A stretch of 15,225 nucleotides of DNA, from contig SXVG01000066.1 in the NCBI GenBank assembly GCA_005791685.1, positions 1 to 15,225 of the forward strand. The letters are read 5' to 3'. Positions 1 through 6,991 of this stretch are shown piece after piece. Each line of letters starts with the position of its first letter. Positions within the stretch are counted from its first letter, which is position 1. The notes under the pieces were generated by a model. It did not search any database, was not told where the DNA came from, and saw only the letters and a program-made list of their open reading frames with translations. A program made the position numbers and the translations under genes. The stretch is from Methylotenera sp. Its GTDB lineage: Bacteria > Pseudomonadota > Gammaproteobacteria > Burkholderiales > Methylophilaceae.

Positions 1-555
1 CGGTTCTTCGTGGAAGACCTTGCCTATGCCGTGCCCACAAAACTCACGCACCACGCTGTAGCCGCTTTTTTCAGCAAAGGCCTGAATGGCGTGCCCAATG
101 TCGCCCAAAGTAGCCCCAGGCTTAACCTTGCTGATGCCTAGCCACATGGCTTGGTAGGTGATTTCGCACAAGCGCTGGGCTTGATGGGTCACCGTGCCTA
201 GGTAAAACATGCGGCTGGTGTCGCCGTGGTAGCCATCTTTAATCACGGTAATGTCTATGTTGACGATGTCGCCATTTTTAAGCACTTTATCGCTGGGTAC
301 GCCGTGGCAAATTTGCTGGTTGATTGAGGTGCAAATGGATTTAGGGTAGGGCTTATGGCCGTCCGGTGCGTAATTAAGGGGCGCCGGTATGGCTTGCTGT
401 ACGTCCACGATGTAATCGTGGCAAAGCTTATCCAATTGGTCGGTGGTGACACCGTGCACCACGTACGGGGTGATGAAATCCAGCACTTCAGAGGCTAATT
501 TTCCTGCGATACGCATTTTTTCAACGTCGTGTTGATTTTTGATAGTGATGGCCAT
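1..555 (-). CDS. map: Methionine aminopeptidase type I, N-terminal part (cut by left edge)
   Basis: Cytosolic metalloprotease that removes the initiator methionine from new proteins. The first 185 residues are visible and the C-terminal third lies beyond position 1; the E. coli enzyme has 264 residues. Seen here are the substrate-site His84 (CHGVPSD), metal ligands Asp101 (NIDITVIKDG) and Asp112 (YHGDTSRMF), metal ligand His175 in CGHGIG, and His182 in FHEEP. The two glutamate ligands expected further on are outside the window. The short N-terminus with no zinc-finger extension fits bacterial type Ia. The start is the ATG at 555, giving MAITIKNQ; no convincing Shine-Dalgarno sequence precedes it. 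It is divergent from rpsB, an arrangement common in proteobacteria. Identification is confident. Confidence 0.96.
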   Translation of the reverse strand, partial: MAITIKNQHDVEKMRIAGKLASEVLDFITPYVVHGVTTDQLDKLCHDYIVDVQQAIPAPLNYAPDGHKPYPKSICTSINQQICHGVPSDKVLKNGDIVNIDITVIKDGYHGDTSRMFYLGTVTHQAQRLCEITYQAMWLGISKVKPGATLGDIGHAIQAFAEKSGYSVVREFCGHGIGKVFHEEP

Positions 556-584
556 GGACTTGCTGATTAAATAATGAGGGGCTC

Positions 585-593
585 ATTTTAGCA
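585..593 (-). promoter_or_regulatory. Candidate map promoter, extended -10
   Basis: Read on the - strand the sequence is TGC followed by TAAAAT, matching TGn plus five of six bases of TATAAT. The hexamer 17 bp upstream (CTAATT) is a poor -35, which is tolerable for an extended -10 promoter. The implied transcript start near 578 leaves a leader of a little over 20 nt before the map ATG. Found by inspection only. Confidence 0.4.
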
Positions 594-710
594 TAGTCAG
601 TCGGCATAATTAGCGCCCAAGCTTAGCTTCAAGCTTTTGTTTGTCTTAGCTTACCTTTCCTGCATGCGTGCAAAAAATGACGCTATACGCTAGCAAACAC
701 CGTGGCTTAA

Positions 711-719
711 TGGTATTAT
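711..719 (+). promoter_or_regulatory. Candidate rpsB promoter, extended -10
   Basis: TGG followed by TATTAT matches TGn plus five of six bases of the sigma-70 -10 hexamer. At 17 bp spacing the upstream hexamer is TAGCAA (691-696), three of six against TTGACA. Transcription would begin near 726 and give an rpsB leader of about 160 nt. This is the best -10 match noticed in the region but is unproven. Confidence 0.4.
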
Positions 720-773
720 GCGGCCTCTGCAATTTAGCAGACCATGCAGTTGCAATGGCGACTGTAAATTTTG

Positions 774-853
774 CACACAAACCAATCAAGGGTGCTTAGG
801 GTTGAAGGCTTTGAATAAAAGCTTAAAAATCAAAGTGTTGCTGGATTTGTGTG
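774..853 (+). promoter_or_regulatory. Candidate structured 5' leader of rpsB
   Basis: A perfect 8-bp pairing, CACACAAA (774-781) with TTTGTGTG (846-853), can close a 64-nt segment. Within it 805-812 and 818-824 form a second hairpin with one bulged G and a 5-nt loop. The outer stem ends about 20 nt before the Shine-Dalgarno-like sequence. In E. coli, S2 represses its own mRNA through a conserved rpsB leader; whether this leader is its counterpart is inference, since I did not recognise the gammaproteobacterial motif. Confidence 0.35.
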
Positions 854-884
854 AATTGATAACCCTTTTGAAAAGAGAGAAATT

Positions 885-1628
885 ATGTCCATCACTATGC
901 GTGATATGTTAGAAGCCGGCGTTCACTTCGGCCATCAAACCCGCTACTGGAATCCAAAAATGGCCCCGTTCATTTTTGGCGACCGCAACAAAATTCATAT
1001 TGTTAACCTTGAAAAAACCTTGCCTTTGTTTGAAGAGGCATTAAAGCACGTACGTACTTTAGCTGCTAACAAGGGCCGTATTTTATTCGTTGGCACTAAA
1101 CGCCAAGCGCGCGATATCGTTAAAGAAGAAGCCAGTCGTGCAGGTTGTGCTTATGTTAACCACCGTTGGTTGGGCGGCATGCTAACCAACTTCAAAACCG
1201 TTAAACAATCGATCAAACGCCTGCAGGATTTTGAAGCCATGGTGTTGGATGGCAGTTTAGAAAAATTCGGTAAAAAAGAAGCGCTAGGCTATAAACGTGA
1301 AATTGAAAAATTAGAGCGCTCCATAGGCGGCATTAAAGATTTGGGTGGCTTGCCTGATGCCATTTTCATTATTGACGTGGGCCATGAAAGTGGTGCTATT
1401 ACGGAAGCGGCTAAATTGGGTATCCCAGTTATCGGCGTGGTTGATACCAATAACTCACCGGATGGCGTAGCGTTCGTGATTCCAGGTAACGATGACTCCA
1501 GTCGTGCTATCCGTTTATACGCTCGCGGCATTGCCGATGCTGTGCTTGAAGGCCGTAGCTCAGTAATCTCTGAGTTGGTTAAATCTGCGGCAGAAGAAAC
1601 AGCCGAAGTGGCAGACCTTGCAGCTTAA
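885..1628 (+). CDS. rpsB: 30S ribosomal protein S2
   Basis: Structural protein of the small ribosomal subunit, bound late in assembly near S1 on the back of the 30S particle. The 247 residues are close to the 241 of E. coli. Family hallmarks are the N-terminal MRDMLEAGVHFGHQTR (residues 5-20) with WNPKM after it, FVGTKRQA, HRWLGGMLTNF in the first half, and the C-terminal stretch with PVIGVVDTN, SPDGV and IPGNDD. The ATG at 885 gives MSITMRDM and has an AAGAGAGA Shine-Dalgarno-like sequence 4 nt upstream. A terminator-like hairpin follows the stop before tsf, the usual rpsB-tsf arrangement. The leader could allow feedback by S2. The acidic, alanine-rich C-terminal tail is ordinary for the family. 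Confidence 0.99.
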   Translation: MSITMRDMLEAGVHFGHQTRYWNPKMAPFIFGDRNKIHIVNLEKTLPLFEEALKHVRTLAANKGRILFVGTKRQARDIVKEEASRAGCAYVNHRWLGGMLTNFKTVKQSIKRLQDFEAMVLDGSLEKFGKKEALGYKREIEKLERSIGGIKDLGGLPDAIFIIDVGHESGAITEAAKLGIPVIGVVDTNNSPDGVAFVIPGNDDSSRAIRLYARGIADAVLEGRSSVISELVKSAAEETAEVADLAA

Positions 1629-1641
1629 TTAATTTAGGCTT

Positions 1642-1666
1642 AAAAGGGGCTTAATGCCCCTTTTTT
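1642..1666 (+). terminator. Intrinsic terminator or attenuator between rpsB and tsf
   Basis: A 9-bp stem, AAAAGGGGC (1642-1650) with GCCCCTTTT (1656-1664), closes a TTAAT loop and runs into a T6 tract (1661-1666). It begins 13 nt after the rpsB stop. In E. coli a comparable rpsB-tsf hairpin lets only part of transcription read into tsf; the same partial role here is inference. Confidence 0.85.
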
Positions 1667-1673
1667 AGTTTTA

Positions 1674-1703
1674 ATGACACATACAAAATCAAACAATTAA
1701 ACT
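1674..1703 (+). promoter_or_regulatory. Weak candidate tsf promoter
   Basis: ATGACA (1674-1679, five of six against TTGACA) lies 18 bp from TAAACT (1698-1703, four of six against TATAAT). It is placed just after the rpsB terminator, where a separate tsf start would make sense. The -10 hexamer overlaps the left arm of a small inverted repeat, AAACTG (1699-1704) with CAGTTT (1716-1721), lying before the tsf AGGAG. AT-rich sequence yields such matches easily. Confidence 0.2.
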
Positions 1704-1743
1704 GTCAATCTAGTGCAGTTTTCGACTAATTTAGGAGCTTAAA

Positions 1744-2622
1744 ATGGCTGAAATTACCGCAAGCATGGTAAAAGAATTACGTGAGCGCACCGATGCGCCC
1801 ATGATGGATTGTAAAAAAGCGTTGACTGAAGCCGATGGCGACATGACACGCGCAGAAGAAATTTTACGCGTACGATTTGGCAATAAAGCCAGCAAAGCGG
1901 CTGGCCGTGTTGCTGCAGAAGGTACGGTAGGGGTGTTCATTGCGGCCGATGGCAAATCGGGTGCCTTGATAGAGGTGAACTCTGAAACCGATTTCTGTGC
2001 TAAAAATGAAGACTTTTTGAAGTTCGTCAACGAATTGGCTGTGATTGTAGCCACCAATAACCCGGCTGACATCAACGCGGTGGCTAATCTTGCCATGCGC
2101 GATTCAACCGTTGAGGGCACGCGTGCGCAATTGGTAGGTAAGATCGGTGAGAACATTACGCCACGTCGCTTTGTGCGTCCGGCGGTGCAAGGTAAATTGG
2201 CCAGCTACATCCACGGCAGCAAAATTGGCGTGTTGGTAGACTTGGTGGGTGGCGATGACGTTTTGGCTAAAGACATTGCCATGCACATTGCTGCTGCAAA
2301 ACCGAAAGCCTTGGATGTCAGCGGCATCGATGCTAGCTTAATCGATGCCGAGCGTCGCGTGGCGATTGAGAAAGCCAAGGAAGCCGGTAAGCCGGAAGCC
2401 ATGCTGGAAAAAATTGCCGACGGTACCGTGCAAAAATTCTTAAAAGACGTGACCTTGTTAAATCAAATCTTTGTTAAAGATGACAAGCTTAGCATAGAGC
2501 AATTGCTTAAATCTAAAGGTGCTAGCGTGGCATCCTTCACCATGTACACCGTGGGCGAGGGCATAGAGAAAGCCGTGGTGGATTACGCGGCAGAAGTGGC
2601 TGCAGCGGCAGCCATGGTTTAA
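1744..2622 (+). CDS. tsf: Elongation factor Ts
   Basis: Guanine nucleotide exchange factor that releases GDP from EF-Tu. At 292 residues it is slightly longer than the 283 of E. coli. The UBA-like N-terminal domain carries RTDAPMMDCKKALTEADGD (residues 15-33), the family signature. The EF-Tu contact loop is TDFCAKNEDF (82-91), where Asp83 and Phe84 match the TDF residues that insert into EF-Tu; a Cys occupies the next position where E. coli has Val. The dimerisation domain and a helical C-terminus ending in an alanine-rich tail follow. The start is the ATG at 1744, with AGGAG at 1733-1737. It is separated from rpsB by an attenuator and followed by a strong terminator, so rpsB-tsf looks like a complete unit. 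Confidence 0.99.
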   Translation: MAEITASMVKELRERTDAPMMDCKKALTEADGDMTRAEEILRVRFGNKASKAAGRVAAEGTVGVFIAADGKSGALIEVNSETDFCAKNEDFLKFVNELAVIVATNNPADINAVANLAMRDSTVEGTRAQLVGKIGENITPRRFVRPAVQGKLASYIHGSKIGVLVDLVGGDDVLAKDIAMHIAAAKPKALDVSGIDASLIDAERRVAIEKAKEAGKPEAMLEKIADGTVQKFLKDVTLLNQIFVKDDKLSIEQLLKSKGASVASFTMYTVGEGIEKAVVDYAAEVAAAAAMV

Positions 2623-2674
2623 TCCTAGGCGGCCCGCCATCCCGCTTTTTTAAACGGGCAGGTTAGCAAACAAG

Positions 2675-2711
2675 AAAGAGGAACGCCGTTAAATCGGGGT
2701 TCCTTTTTTTT
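2675..2711 (+). terminator. Intrinsic terminator after tsf
   Basis: AGGAAC (2679-2684) pairs with GTTCCT (2699-2704) and CCG (2686-2688) with CGG (2695-2697) around a TTAAAT loop, with a single G-G mismatch in the stem. An A-rich 5' flank pairs into the long T tract that ends near 2711. This should end the rpsB-tsf transcript and imply separate initiation for pyrH. Confidence 0.88.
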
Positions 2712-2774
2712 GCCCAAAATACGCCTTAAATTTTTATGGGCGGCCATTTTTTTATGCCTGAAGCGCTGTTTTTA

Positions 2775-2783
2775 TGCTTAAAT
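2775..2783 (+). promoter_or_regulatory. Weak candidate pyrH promoter
   Basis: TGC followed by TTAAAT (2778-2783, four of six against TATAAT) resembles an extended -10, with no good -35 17 bp upstream. It sits 27 nt before the pyrH ATG in the AT-rich gap after the tsf terminator, where a promoter is expected. TTTTTATG occurs three times in this gap (2731, 2749, 2769), the last overlapping this site. Confidence 0.25.
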
Positions 2784-2810
2784 AAGCAAACTTTTTAAAA
2801 GAGAAATAAT

Positions 2811-3527
2811 ATGGCTGCACCCGCCTACAAACGGATCTTACTCAAACTTTCTGGCGAGGCTTTAATGGGTGCCGATGCCTACGGCATTAATCGCGCCACC
2901 ATCAACCGCATCGTAACCGAAGTCAAGGAAGTGGTGGATTTAGGTGTGCAAGTGGCGGTGGTCATAGGCGGTGGCAATATTTTCCGCGGCGTGGCACCAG
3001 CGGCCGAGGGCATGGATAGAGCCACCGCCGATTACATGGGTATGTTGGCCACGGTCATGAATGCCATGGCCTTGCAAGACGCCATGAAAAACATAGGCTT
3101 GAATGCTAGGGTGCAGAGCGCTTTAAACATAGAGCAGGTGGCTGAGCCTTACATACGCGGCAAAGCCATACGTTATTTAGAAGAAGGGCGCGTGGTTATT
3201 TTTGGTGCGGGTACCGGCAAACCATTCTTTACCACCGATACGGCGGCCGCATTGCGCGGTATGGAAATGAATGCCGATGTGGTGATTAAAGCGACCAAAG
3301 TCGACGGCATTTACACGGATGACCCCAAGACCAATCCAGAAGCCATGCGCTATAAAACCATTAGTTTCGATGAGGCCATCATCAAGAATCTTAAGGTGAT
3401 GGATGCCACCGCCTTGACTTTATGCCGCGATCAAAAATTACCCATCGTGGTGTTTAACATCTTTAAACAGGGCGCATTGAAAAAAGTGCTGATGGGTGAA
3501 GACGAAGGCACCATGGTTACGCCTTAA
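2811..3527 (+). CDS. pyrH: UMP kinase (uridylate kinase)
   Basis: Cytosolic amino-acid-kinase-fold enzyme that phosphorylates UMP to UDP with ATP, a control point of pyrimidine synthesis; the bacterial enzyme is hexameric and typically activated by GTP and inhibited by UTP. Its 238 residues match the family (241 in E. coli). Visible motifs are the phosphate-binding KLSGEAL (12-18), GGGNIFRG (53-60), the DYMGMLATVMNA helix from residue 74, GTGKPFFTTDTAAA (134-147) contacting UMP, and ATKVDGIYTDDPK (161-173) near the nucleotide site. The ATG at 2811 gives MAAPAYKRI; an AAAAGAG lies about 9 nt upstream. It follows a terminator and precedes frr by 43 nt, the usual pyrH-frr pair. Confidence 0.98.
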   Translation: MAAPAYKRILLKLSGEALMGADAYGINRATINRIVTEVKEVVDLGVQVAVVIGGGNIFRGVAPAAEGMDRATADYMGMLATVMNAMALQDAMKNIGLNARVQSALNIEQVAEPYIRGKAIRYLEEGRVVIFGAGTGKPFFTTDTAAALRGMEMNADVVIKATKVDGIYTDDPKTNPEAMRYKTISFDEAIIKNLKVMDATALTLCRDQKLPIVVFNIFKQGALKKVLMGEDEGTMVTP

Positions 3528-3560
3528 TGGCCAGTAGCACAATACATAAGCTAGATAGTT

Positions 3561-3564
3561 GGAG
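3561..3564 (+). promoter_or_regulatory. Shine-Dalgarno site that fixes the frr start
   Basis: GGAG lies six nt before the ATG at 3571. It overlaps the in-frame TTG at 3559, which therefore cannot use it, so the 185-residue frr product is favoured. Confidence 0.8.
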
Positions 3565-3570
3565 AACCGC

Positions 3571-4128
3571 ATGTTAGATGAAGTGAAAAAAAATGCCGCG
3601 CAGAAAATGCAAAAATCATTGGAAGTGTTAAAGAATGATTTGGCCAAAGTACGTACTGGACGTGCCCACGTCGGTTTATTAGACCATGTGATGGTTGAGT
3701 ATTACGGCTCCATGGTGTCAGTCAATCAAGTCGCCAACGTCAACTTAGGCGATGCCAGAACCATTAATGTGCAGCCTTTTGAAAAAACCATGATAGGCAA
3801 AGTTGAGAAAGCCATACGCGACAGCGATTTAGGCCTAAACCCCGCCACCAGCGGTGATTTAATTCGCGTACCCATGCCTATGTTGACCGAAGAGCGTAGG
3901 CGTGACATGACCAAGATAGTTCGCAGCGAGGCCGAGGGCGCCAAGGTTTCCATCCGCAATGTACGTCGTGATGCCAACGATGCCTTGAAGAAAATGCTCA
4001 AAGACAAAGCAATTTCCGAGGACGATGAGCGTCGTGCACAAGACGATATTCAAAAAGCCACCGACAGAGCCGTGGCAGAAGTCGATAAAATGTTGCAAAC
4101 CAAAGAGGCCGAATTGATGGCTGTTTGA
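3571..4128 (+). CDS. frr: Ribosome recycling factor
   Basis: Cytosolic factor that, with EF-G, splits the post-termination ribosome so that its subunits and mRNA can be reused. From the ATG at 3571 the protein has 185 residues, equal to E. coli RRF, and begins MLDEVKKNA. A TTG at 3559 would add four residues, but GGAG at 3561-3564 sits at the right distance for the ATG and overlaps that TTG, so the ATG is preferred. Motifs include KVRTGRAHVGLLDHV (26-40), the domain II stretch INVQPFEK, and domain I VSIRNVRRDAND with the conserved arginines. The C-terminal helix completes the three-helix bundle. The stop codon lies inside an inverted repeat. Confidence 0.98.
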   Translation: MLDEVKKNAAQKMQKSLEVLKNDLAKVRTGRAHVGLLDHVMVEYYGSMVSVNQVANVNLGDARTINVQPFEKTMIGKVEKAIRDSDLGLNPATSGDLIRVPMPMLTEERRRDMTKIVRSEAEGAKVSIRNVRRDANDALKKMLKDKAISEDDERRAQDDIQKATDRAVAEVDKMLQTKEAELMAV

Positions 4129-4147
4129 CCCTTGAGTAGGTCAAACA
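4122..4147 (+). repeat. Perfect 9-bp inverted repeat spanning the frr stop codon
   Basis: TGTTTGACC (4122-4130) pairs perfectly with GGTCAAACA (4139-4147) around the 8-nt CTTGAGTA. The frr stop TGA (4126-4128) lies in the left arm. No T tract follows, so it is not a canonical intrinsic terminator. It could stabilise the mRNA 3' end, mark a processing site or bind a protein; the sequence does not say which. It is 48 nt before the uppS GTG. Confidence 0.75.
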
Positions 4148-4194
4148 CATAGTCAATTTCTGCCTGTTAAATCCATACCTCGATCGGAGTTTTC

Positions 4195-4953
4195 GTGGCT
4201 TTTTTCACCAGCGCGACAGAAAGTATTCCAGTGAACACGGCTGTGCCGCAGCACATTGCCGTCATCATGGACGGCAATGGGCGTTGGGCCAAGAAACGTT
4301 TTTTACCTAGGGTGGCGGGGCATAAACGTGGCATGGATGCGGTGCTGGAGCTGGTTAAGACTTGCGTGAGTTTAAATATAGGCTACTTAACCTTATTTGC
4401 TTTTAGCAGTGAAAATTGGCGCAGACCTGCGGATGAGGTGTCTTTTCTGATGAGCTTGTTTATACAAGGCCTCAAGCGCGAAGTAAAAAAGCTGCACGAA
4501 AATAATATCAAATTAATTTTGATCGGTGATCGCACCCGCTTTAATGCGGAACTCATTGCGCAGATTGAGTTGTCCGAAAAGTTAACCGCCCACAATACCG
4601 GCTTGACCTTAAGCATAGCGGCTAATTACGGTGGTCGTTGGGACATTTTGCAGGCGGTAAATAAACTGCACATGGCTAGCCCTGAGCTTGCTGGCGCTTA
4701 TCAAGAAGAACACCTCACGCCTCATTTAGCCATGCATTACGCGCCTGAGCCGGATCTGTTTATCCGCACCGGCGGCGAGAGTCGAATCAGCAATTTTTTA
4801 TTGTGGCAGTTAGCTTATACAGAACTGTATTTTACCGATACCTTATGGCCAGATTTCGATGAAGAGGCCCTGCATTTGGCCCTGACCTCTTATCAAAAAC
4901 GTGAACGGCGTTTCGGCCGTACCGGTGAGCAACTGAGCCCAGCGAATACATAA
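4195..4953 (+). CDS. uppS: Undecaprenyl diphosphate synthase (di-trans,poly-cis)
   Basis: Cis-prenyltransferase that adds isopentenyl units to farnesyl diphosphate to make undecaprenyl diphosphate, the lipid carrier for peptidoglycan and O-antigen precursors. At 252 residues it matches E. coli (253). The catalytic Asp26 is in MDGNGRWAKK (25-34), followed by AGHKRG with His43, the SSENW motif (71-75), NYGGRWD, and the diphosphate-binding IRTGGESRISNF with Arg191 and Arg197 and FLLWQLAYTELYF after it. The start is GTG at 4195, with GGAG at 4186-4189; no ATG in frame gives a full catalytic domain with better spacing. It begins the lipid-carrier part of the block, 66 nt after frr, and is followed by cdsA after 27 nt. 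Confidence 0.98.
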   Translation: MAFFTSATESIPVNTAVPQHIAVIMDGNGRWAKKRFLPRVAGHKRGMDAVLELVKTCVSLNIGYLTLFAFSSENWRRPADEVSFLMSLFIQGLKREVKKLHENNIKLILIGDRTRFNAELIAQIELSEKLTAHNTGLTLSIAANYGGRWDILQAVNKLHMASPELAGAYQEEHLTPHLAMHYAPEPDLFIRTGGESRISNFLLWQLAYTELYFTDTLWPDFDEEALHLALTSYQKRERRFGRTGEQLSPANT

Positions 4954-4980
4954 AGCACTCCATGACTAAAGGCCATACGC

Positions 4981-5796
4981 ATGCTTAAAACCCGTATCAT
5001 TACCGCTCTTGTGCTTGCCTTAGCTTTCTCCAGCGCCTTGTTTAACGCGTCCAATCAACTGTGGGCCATCATCACGCTAGCGGCAAGCTTAATTGCCGTG
5101 TGGGAATGGTCCAATTTGATTAAGCTGAGCCGCGCACAAACCCTGCTCAATTTAAGCGCTGCGGCAAGTTTGGCTGGCATGATGCTGATTTCATCGGCGT
5201 ATTACATGGATGCCCTGGCTTTTTCTTTGTTGTGTTTTGCCACGCTGTTTTGGTTGTTGCTGGCGCCATTTTGGCTGCTTACGCGCAAGCAAATGCAGCA
5301 TAAAGGCCTCATGGCCGCCTTGGGATTAATTTTGCTGCTGGCTACTTGGCTGGCTTTGGTGGGTTTACATAGAATCAGTCCGTGGCTGTTATTGGCTGTG
5401 CTGGCAACGGTTTGGCTGGCGGACAGCGCGGCCTATTTTGCCGGTAAGCGTTTTGGTCGGCATAAGTTGGCTTTGGCAATCAGTCCAGGCAAGACCTGGG
5501 AAGGCGTGGCTGGCGCATTGCTGGCCGTAACTTTGTATGGCTTGCTGCTTTGCTATTACTGGCACATTAGTCGCTGGCTCATCGTCGCTTTATGGCTCAT
5601 CGTCATACTCAGCGTCATGGGGGATTTATTTGAATCCTTATTAAAGCGCCAGGCCAATGTTAAAGACAGCAGTCAGTTATTGCCTGGCCATGGCGGCGTG
5701 TTAGACAGAATAGACGGCTTGATCTCCACGTTGCCCTTGGTTTTGTTTTATATTTATTTTCCACTTTTTGCGAATCTGCAACTGCATGTCCGATAA
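4981..5796 (+). CDS. cdsA: Phosphatidate cytidylyltransferase (CDP-diglyceride synthase)
   Basis: Inner-membrane enzyme making CDP-diacylglycerol from phosphatidic acid and CTP, the branch point for all phospholipids. Its 271 residues are mostly hydrophobic, with about seven to eight membrane segments, the first two at about 5-22 and 25-42. The family signature is intact near the C-terminus: SLLKRQANVKDSSQLLPGHG (219-238), then GVLDRIDG with the conserved Asp residues. Earlier, WLADSAAYFAGKRFGRHKL and SPGKTWEG (168-175) are also typical. The ATG at 4981 has AAAGG at 4968-4972. The last 11 bases overlap the start of dxr, suggesting coupled translation. It is slightly shorter than the E. coli protein (285). 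Confidence 0.97.
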   Translation: MLKTRIITALVLALAFSSALFNASNQLWAIITLAASLIAVWEWSNLIKLSRAQTLLNLSAAASLAGMMLISSAYYMDALAFSLLCFATLFWLLLAPFWLLTRKQMQHKGLMAALGLILLLATWLALVGLHRISPWLLLAVLATVWLADSAAYFAGKRFGRHKLALAISPGKTWEGVAGALLAVTLYGLLLCYYWHISRWLIVALWLIVILSVMGDLFESLLKRQANVKDSSQLLPGHGGVLDRIDGLISTLPLVLFYIYFPLFANLQLHVR

Positions 5797-6991
5797 ATTC
5801 AGCGCTAAAGTCCCTCAGCAGGTCACGATACTGGGGGCTACCGGTACCATAGGCATGCAGACCTTGGACGTGATTTCGCAGCATGCCGAGCGTTTTAGCG
5901 TATTTGCTTTAAGCGCGAATAATAACGTGGCCGGCTTGTTTTCCCTGTGTGAAAAATACCAACCGCAGTACGCCGTGTTATTACAAGAGGTGGCGGCCTC
6001 CCACTTGCGGGCGCAGTTGCAAGCCGCAGGCTCACGCACCGTCGTGTTGCATGGCGAGGCAGCGCTTTGTGATATTGCCAATCACGCCCAAGTTGACATC
6101 GTTATGGCCGCCATAGTCGGTGCGGCGGGCTTGCATCCGGCCATGGCGGCAGCCAAAGCCGGCAAGCGTATATTGCTGGCCAACAAGGAAACCTTGGTGA
6201 TGGCGGGCAACTTGTTTATGCAGGCCGTGCGTGATGGTGGGGCCACTTTGCTGCCCATAGACAGTGAGCACAACGCTATATTTCAGGTGATGCCGCAAAA
6301 TAAAGCCGGCAACTTGGCGCAGATGGGGGTGAAAAAGATCTTGTTGACCGCTTCTGGCGGGCCTTTTAGAAATGCCACTATAGAAAAATTACAGGCCGTC
6401 ACCCGCGCCGAAGCGCTCAACCATCCTAACTGGGTGATGGGGCCAAAAATCACCGTAGATTCGGCCACCTTGATGAATAAGGGCTTGGAGGTCATAGAAG
6501 CGCACTGGTTATTTGATGCACGTCCCGAGCAAATTGATGTGGTGGTGCACCCGCAAAGCGTGATTCACTCCATGGTGGAATACGTTGATGGCAGCATATT
6601 GGCGCAACTGGGTAACCCCGACATGCGCACCCCGATTGCCTACGGCTTGGCCTATCCAGAACGCTTGAGCAGTGGCGTCAGCTCTTTAGATTTGCTGGCT
6701 ACCGCGCGTTTGGATTTTTCTGCGCCGGATAAAGTGCGCTTTCCTTGTTTGCAATTTGCTTATGACGCGCTTGAGGCCGGGGGTACGGCACCGGCTATTT
6801 TGAATGCCGCCAATGAAATAGCCGTGGCCGCCTTTTTAGCTGAAAAAATAGGCTTTATGGCCATCCCTAATGCCCTGGAACGGGTATTGTCTGCGGCTAA
6901 TTTCGCCGCCGTTGAATCGATAGAGCAATTGGTGGCGGTTGATGCGCAAGCAAGGCGCGCCACTGCAGAGATTATCCAGACTTTATGCTAA
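5786..6991 (+). CDS. dxr: 1-deoxy-D-xylulose 5-phosphate reductoisomerase
   Basis: Cytosolic NADPH-dependent enzyme that converts DXP to 2-C-methylerythritol 4-phosphate, the committed step of the MEP isoprenoid pathway. From the ATG at 5786 it has 401 residues (398 in E. coli). The Rossmann motif is ILGATGTIG (15-23). The metal site comprises Asp159 and Glu161 in PIDSEHNAIFQ and Glu235 and Glu238 in MNKGLEVIEAHW, with Asn231 and Lys232 contacting substrate; LTASGGPFR and NHPNW form the flexible loop region. A TTG at 5768 would extend the protein by six residues, but the extra sequence does not look conserved. It overlaps cdsA by 11 nt and rseP by 7 nt and lacks a clear Shine-Dalgarno site, so translation is probably coupled. 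Its product feeds UppS. Confidence 0.97.
   Translation: MSDKFSAKVPQQVTILGATGTIGMQTLDVISQHAERFSVFALSANNNVAGLFSLCEKYQPQYAVLLQEVAASHLRAQLQAAGSRTVVLHGEAALCDIANHAQVDIVMAAIVGAAGLHPAMAAAKAGKRILLANKETLVMAGNLFMQAVRDGGATLLPIDSEHNAIFQVMPQNKAGNLAQMGVKKILLTASGGPFRNATIEKLQAVTRAEALNHPNWVMGPKITVDSATLMNKGLEVIEAHWLFDARPEQIDVVVHPQSVIHSMVEYVDGSILAQLGNPDMRTPIAYGLAYPERLSSGVSSLDLLATARLDFSAPDKVRFPCLQFAYDALEAGGTAPAILNAANEIAVAAFLAEKIGFMAIPNALERVLSAANFAAVESIEQLVAVDAQARRATAEIIQTLC

Larger units (their letters stand above)
556..884. other. Divergent map/rpsB control region, 329 bp without a gene
   Basis: This holds the control signals for both flanking genes. Next to map is an extended -10 element on the - strand. In the middle two AAGCTT palindromes lie 12 bp apart (619-624 and 631-636). 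A candidate rpsB extended -10 lies at 711-719, followed by a leader of about 160 nt with pairing potential. A Shine-Dalgarno-like AAGAGAGA (873-880) precedes the rpsB ATG. A 64-codon reading frame starting at 718 crosses into rpsB out of frame and is not supported as a gene. Confidence 0.7.

Noticed and set aside
718..912. 64-codon Cys-rich reading frame in the rpsB leader
   Set aside because: It overlaps the rpsB start out of frame, begins inside the candidate -10 element, and has no Shine-Dalgarno site or recognisable family.
1731..2156. 141-codon open frame antisense to tsf
   Set aside because: It lies opposite the conserved EF-Ts N-terminus and resembles no protein family; it is a shadow frame.
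5768..5785. TTG extension of dxr
   Set aside because: It adds six residues with no ribosome-binding site and no family support; the ATG at 5786 gives the usual length.
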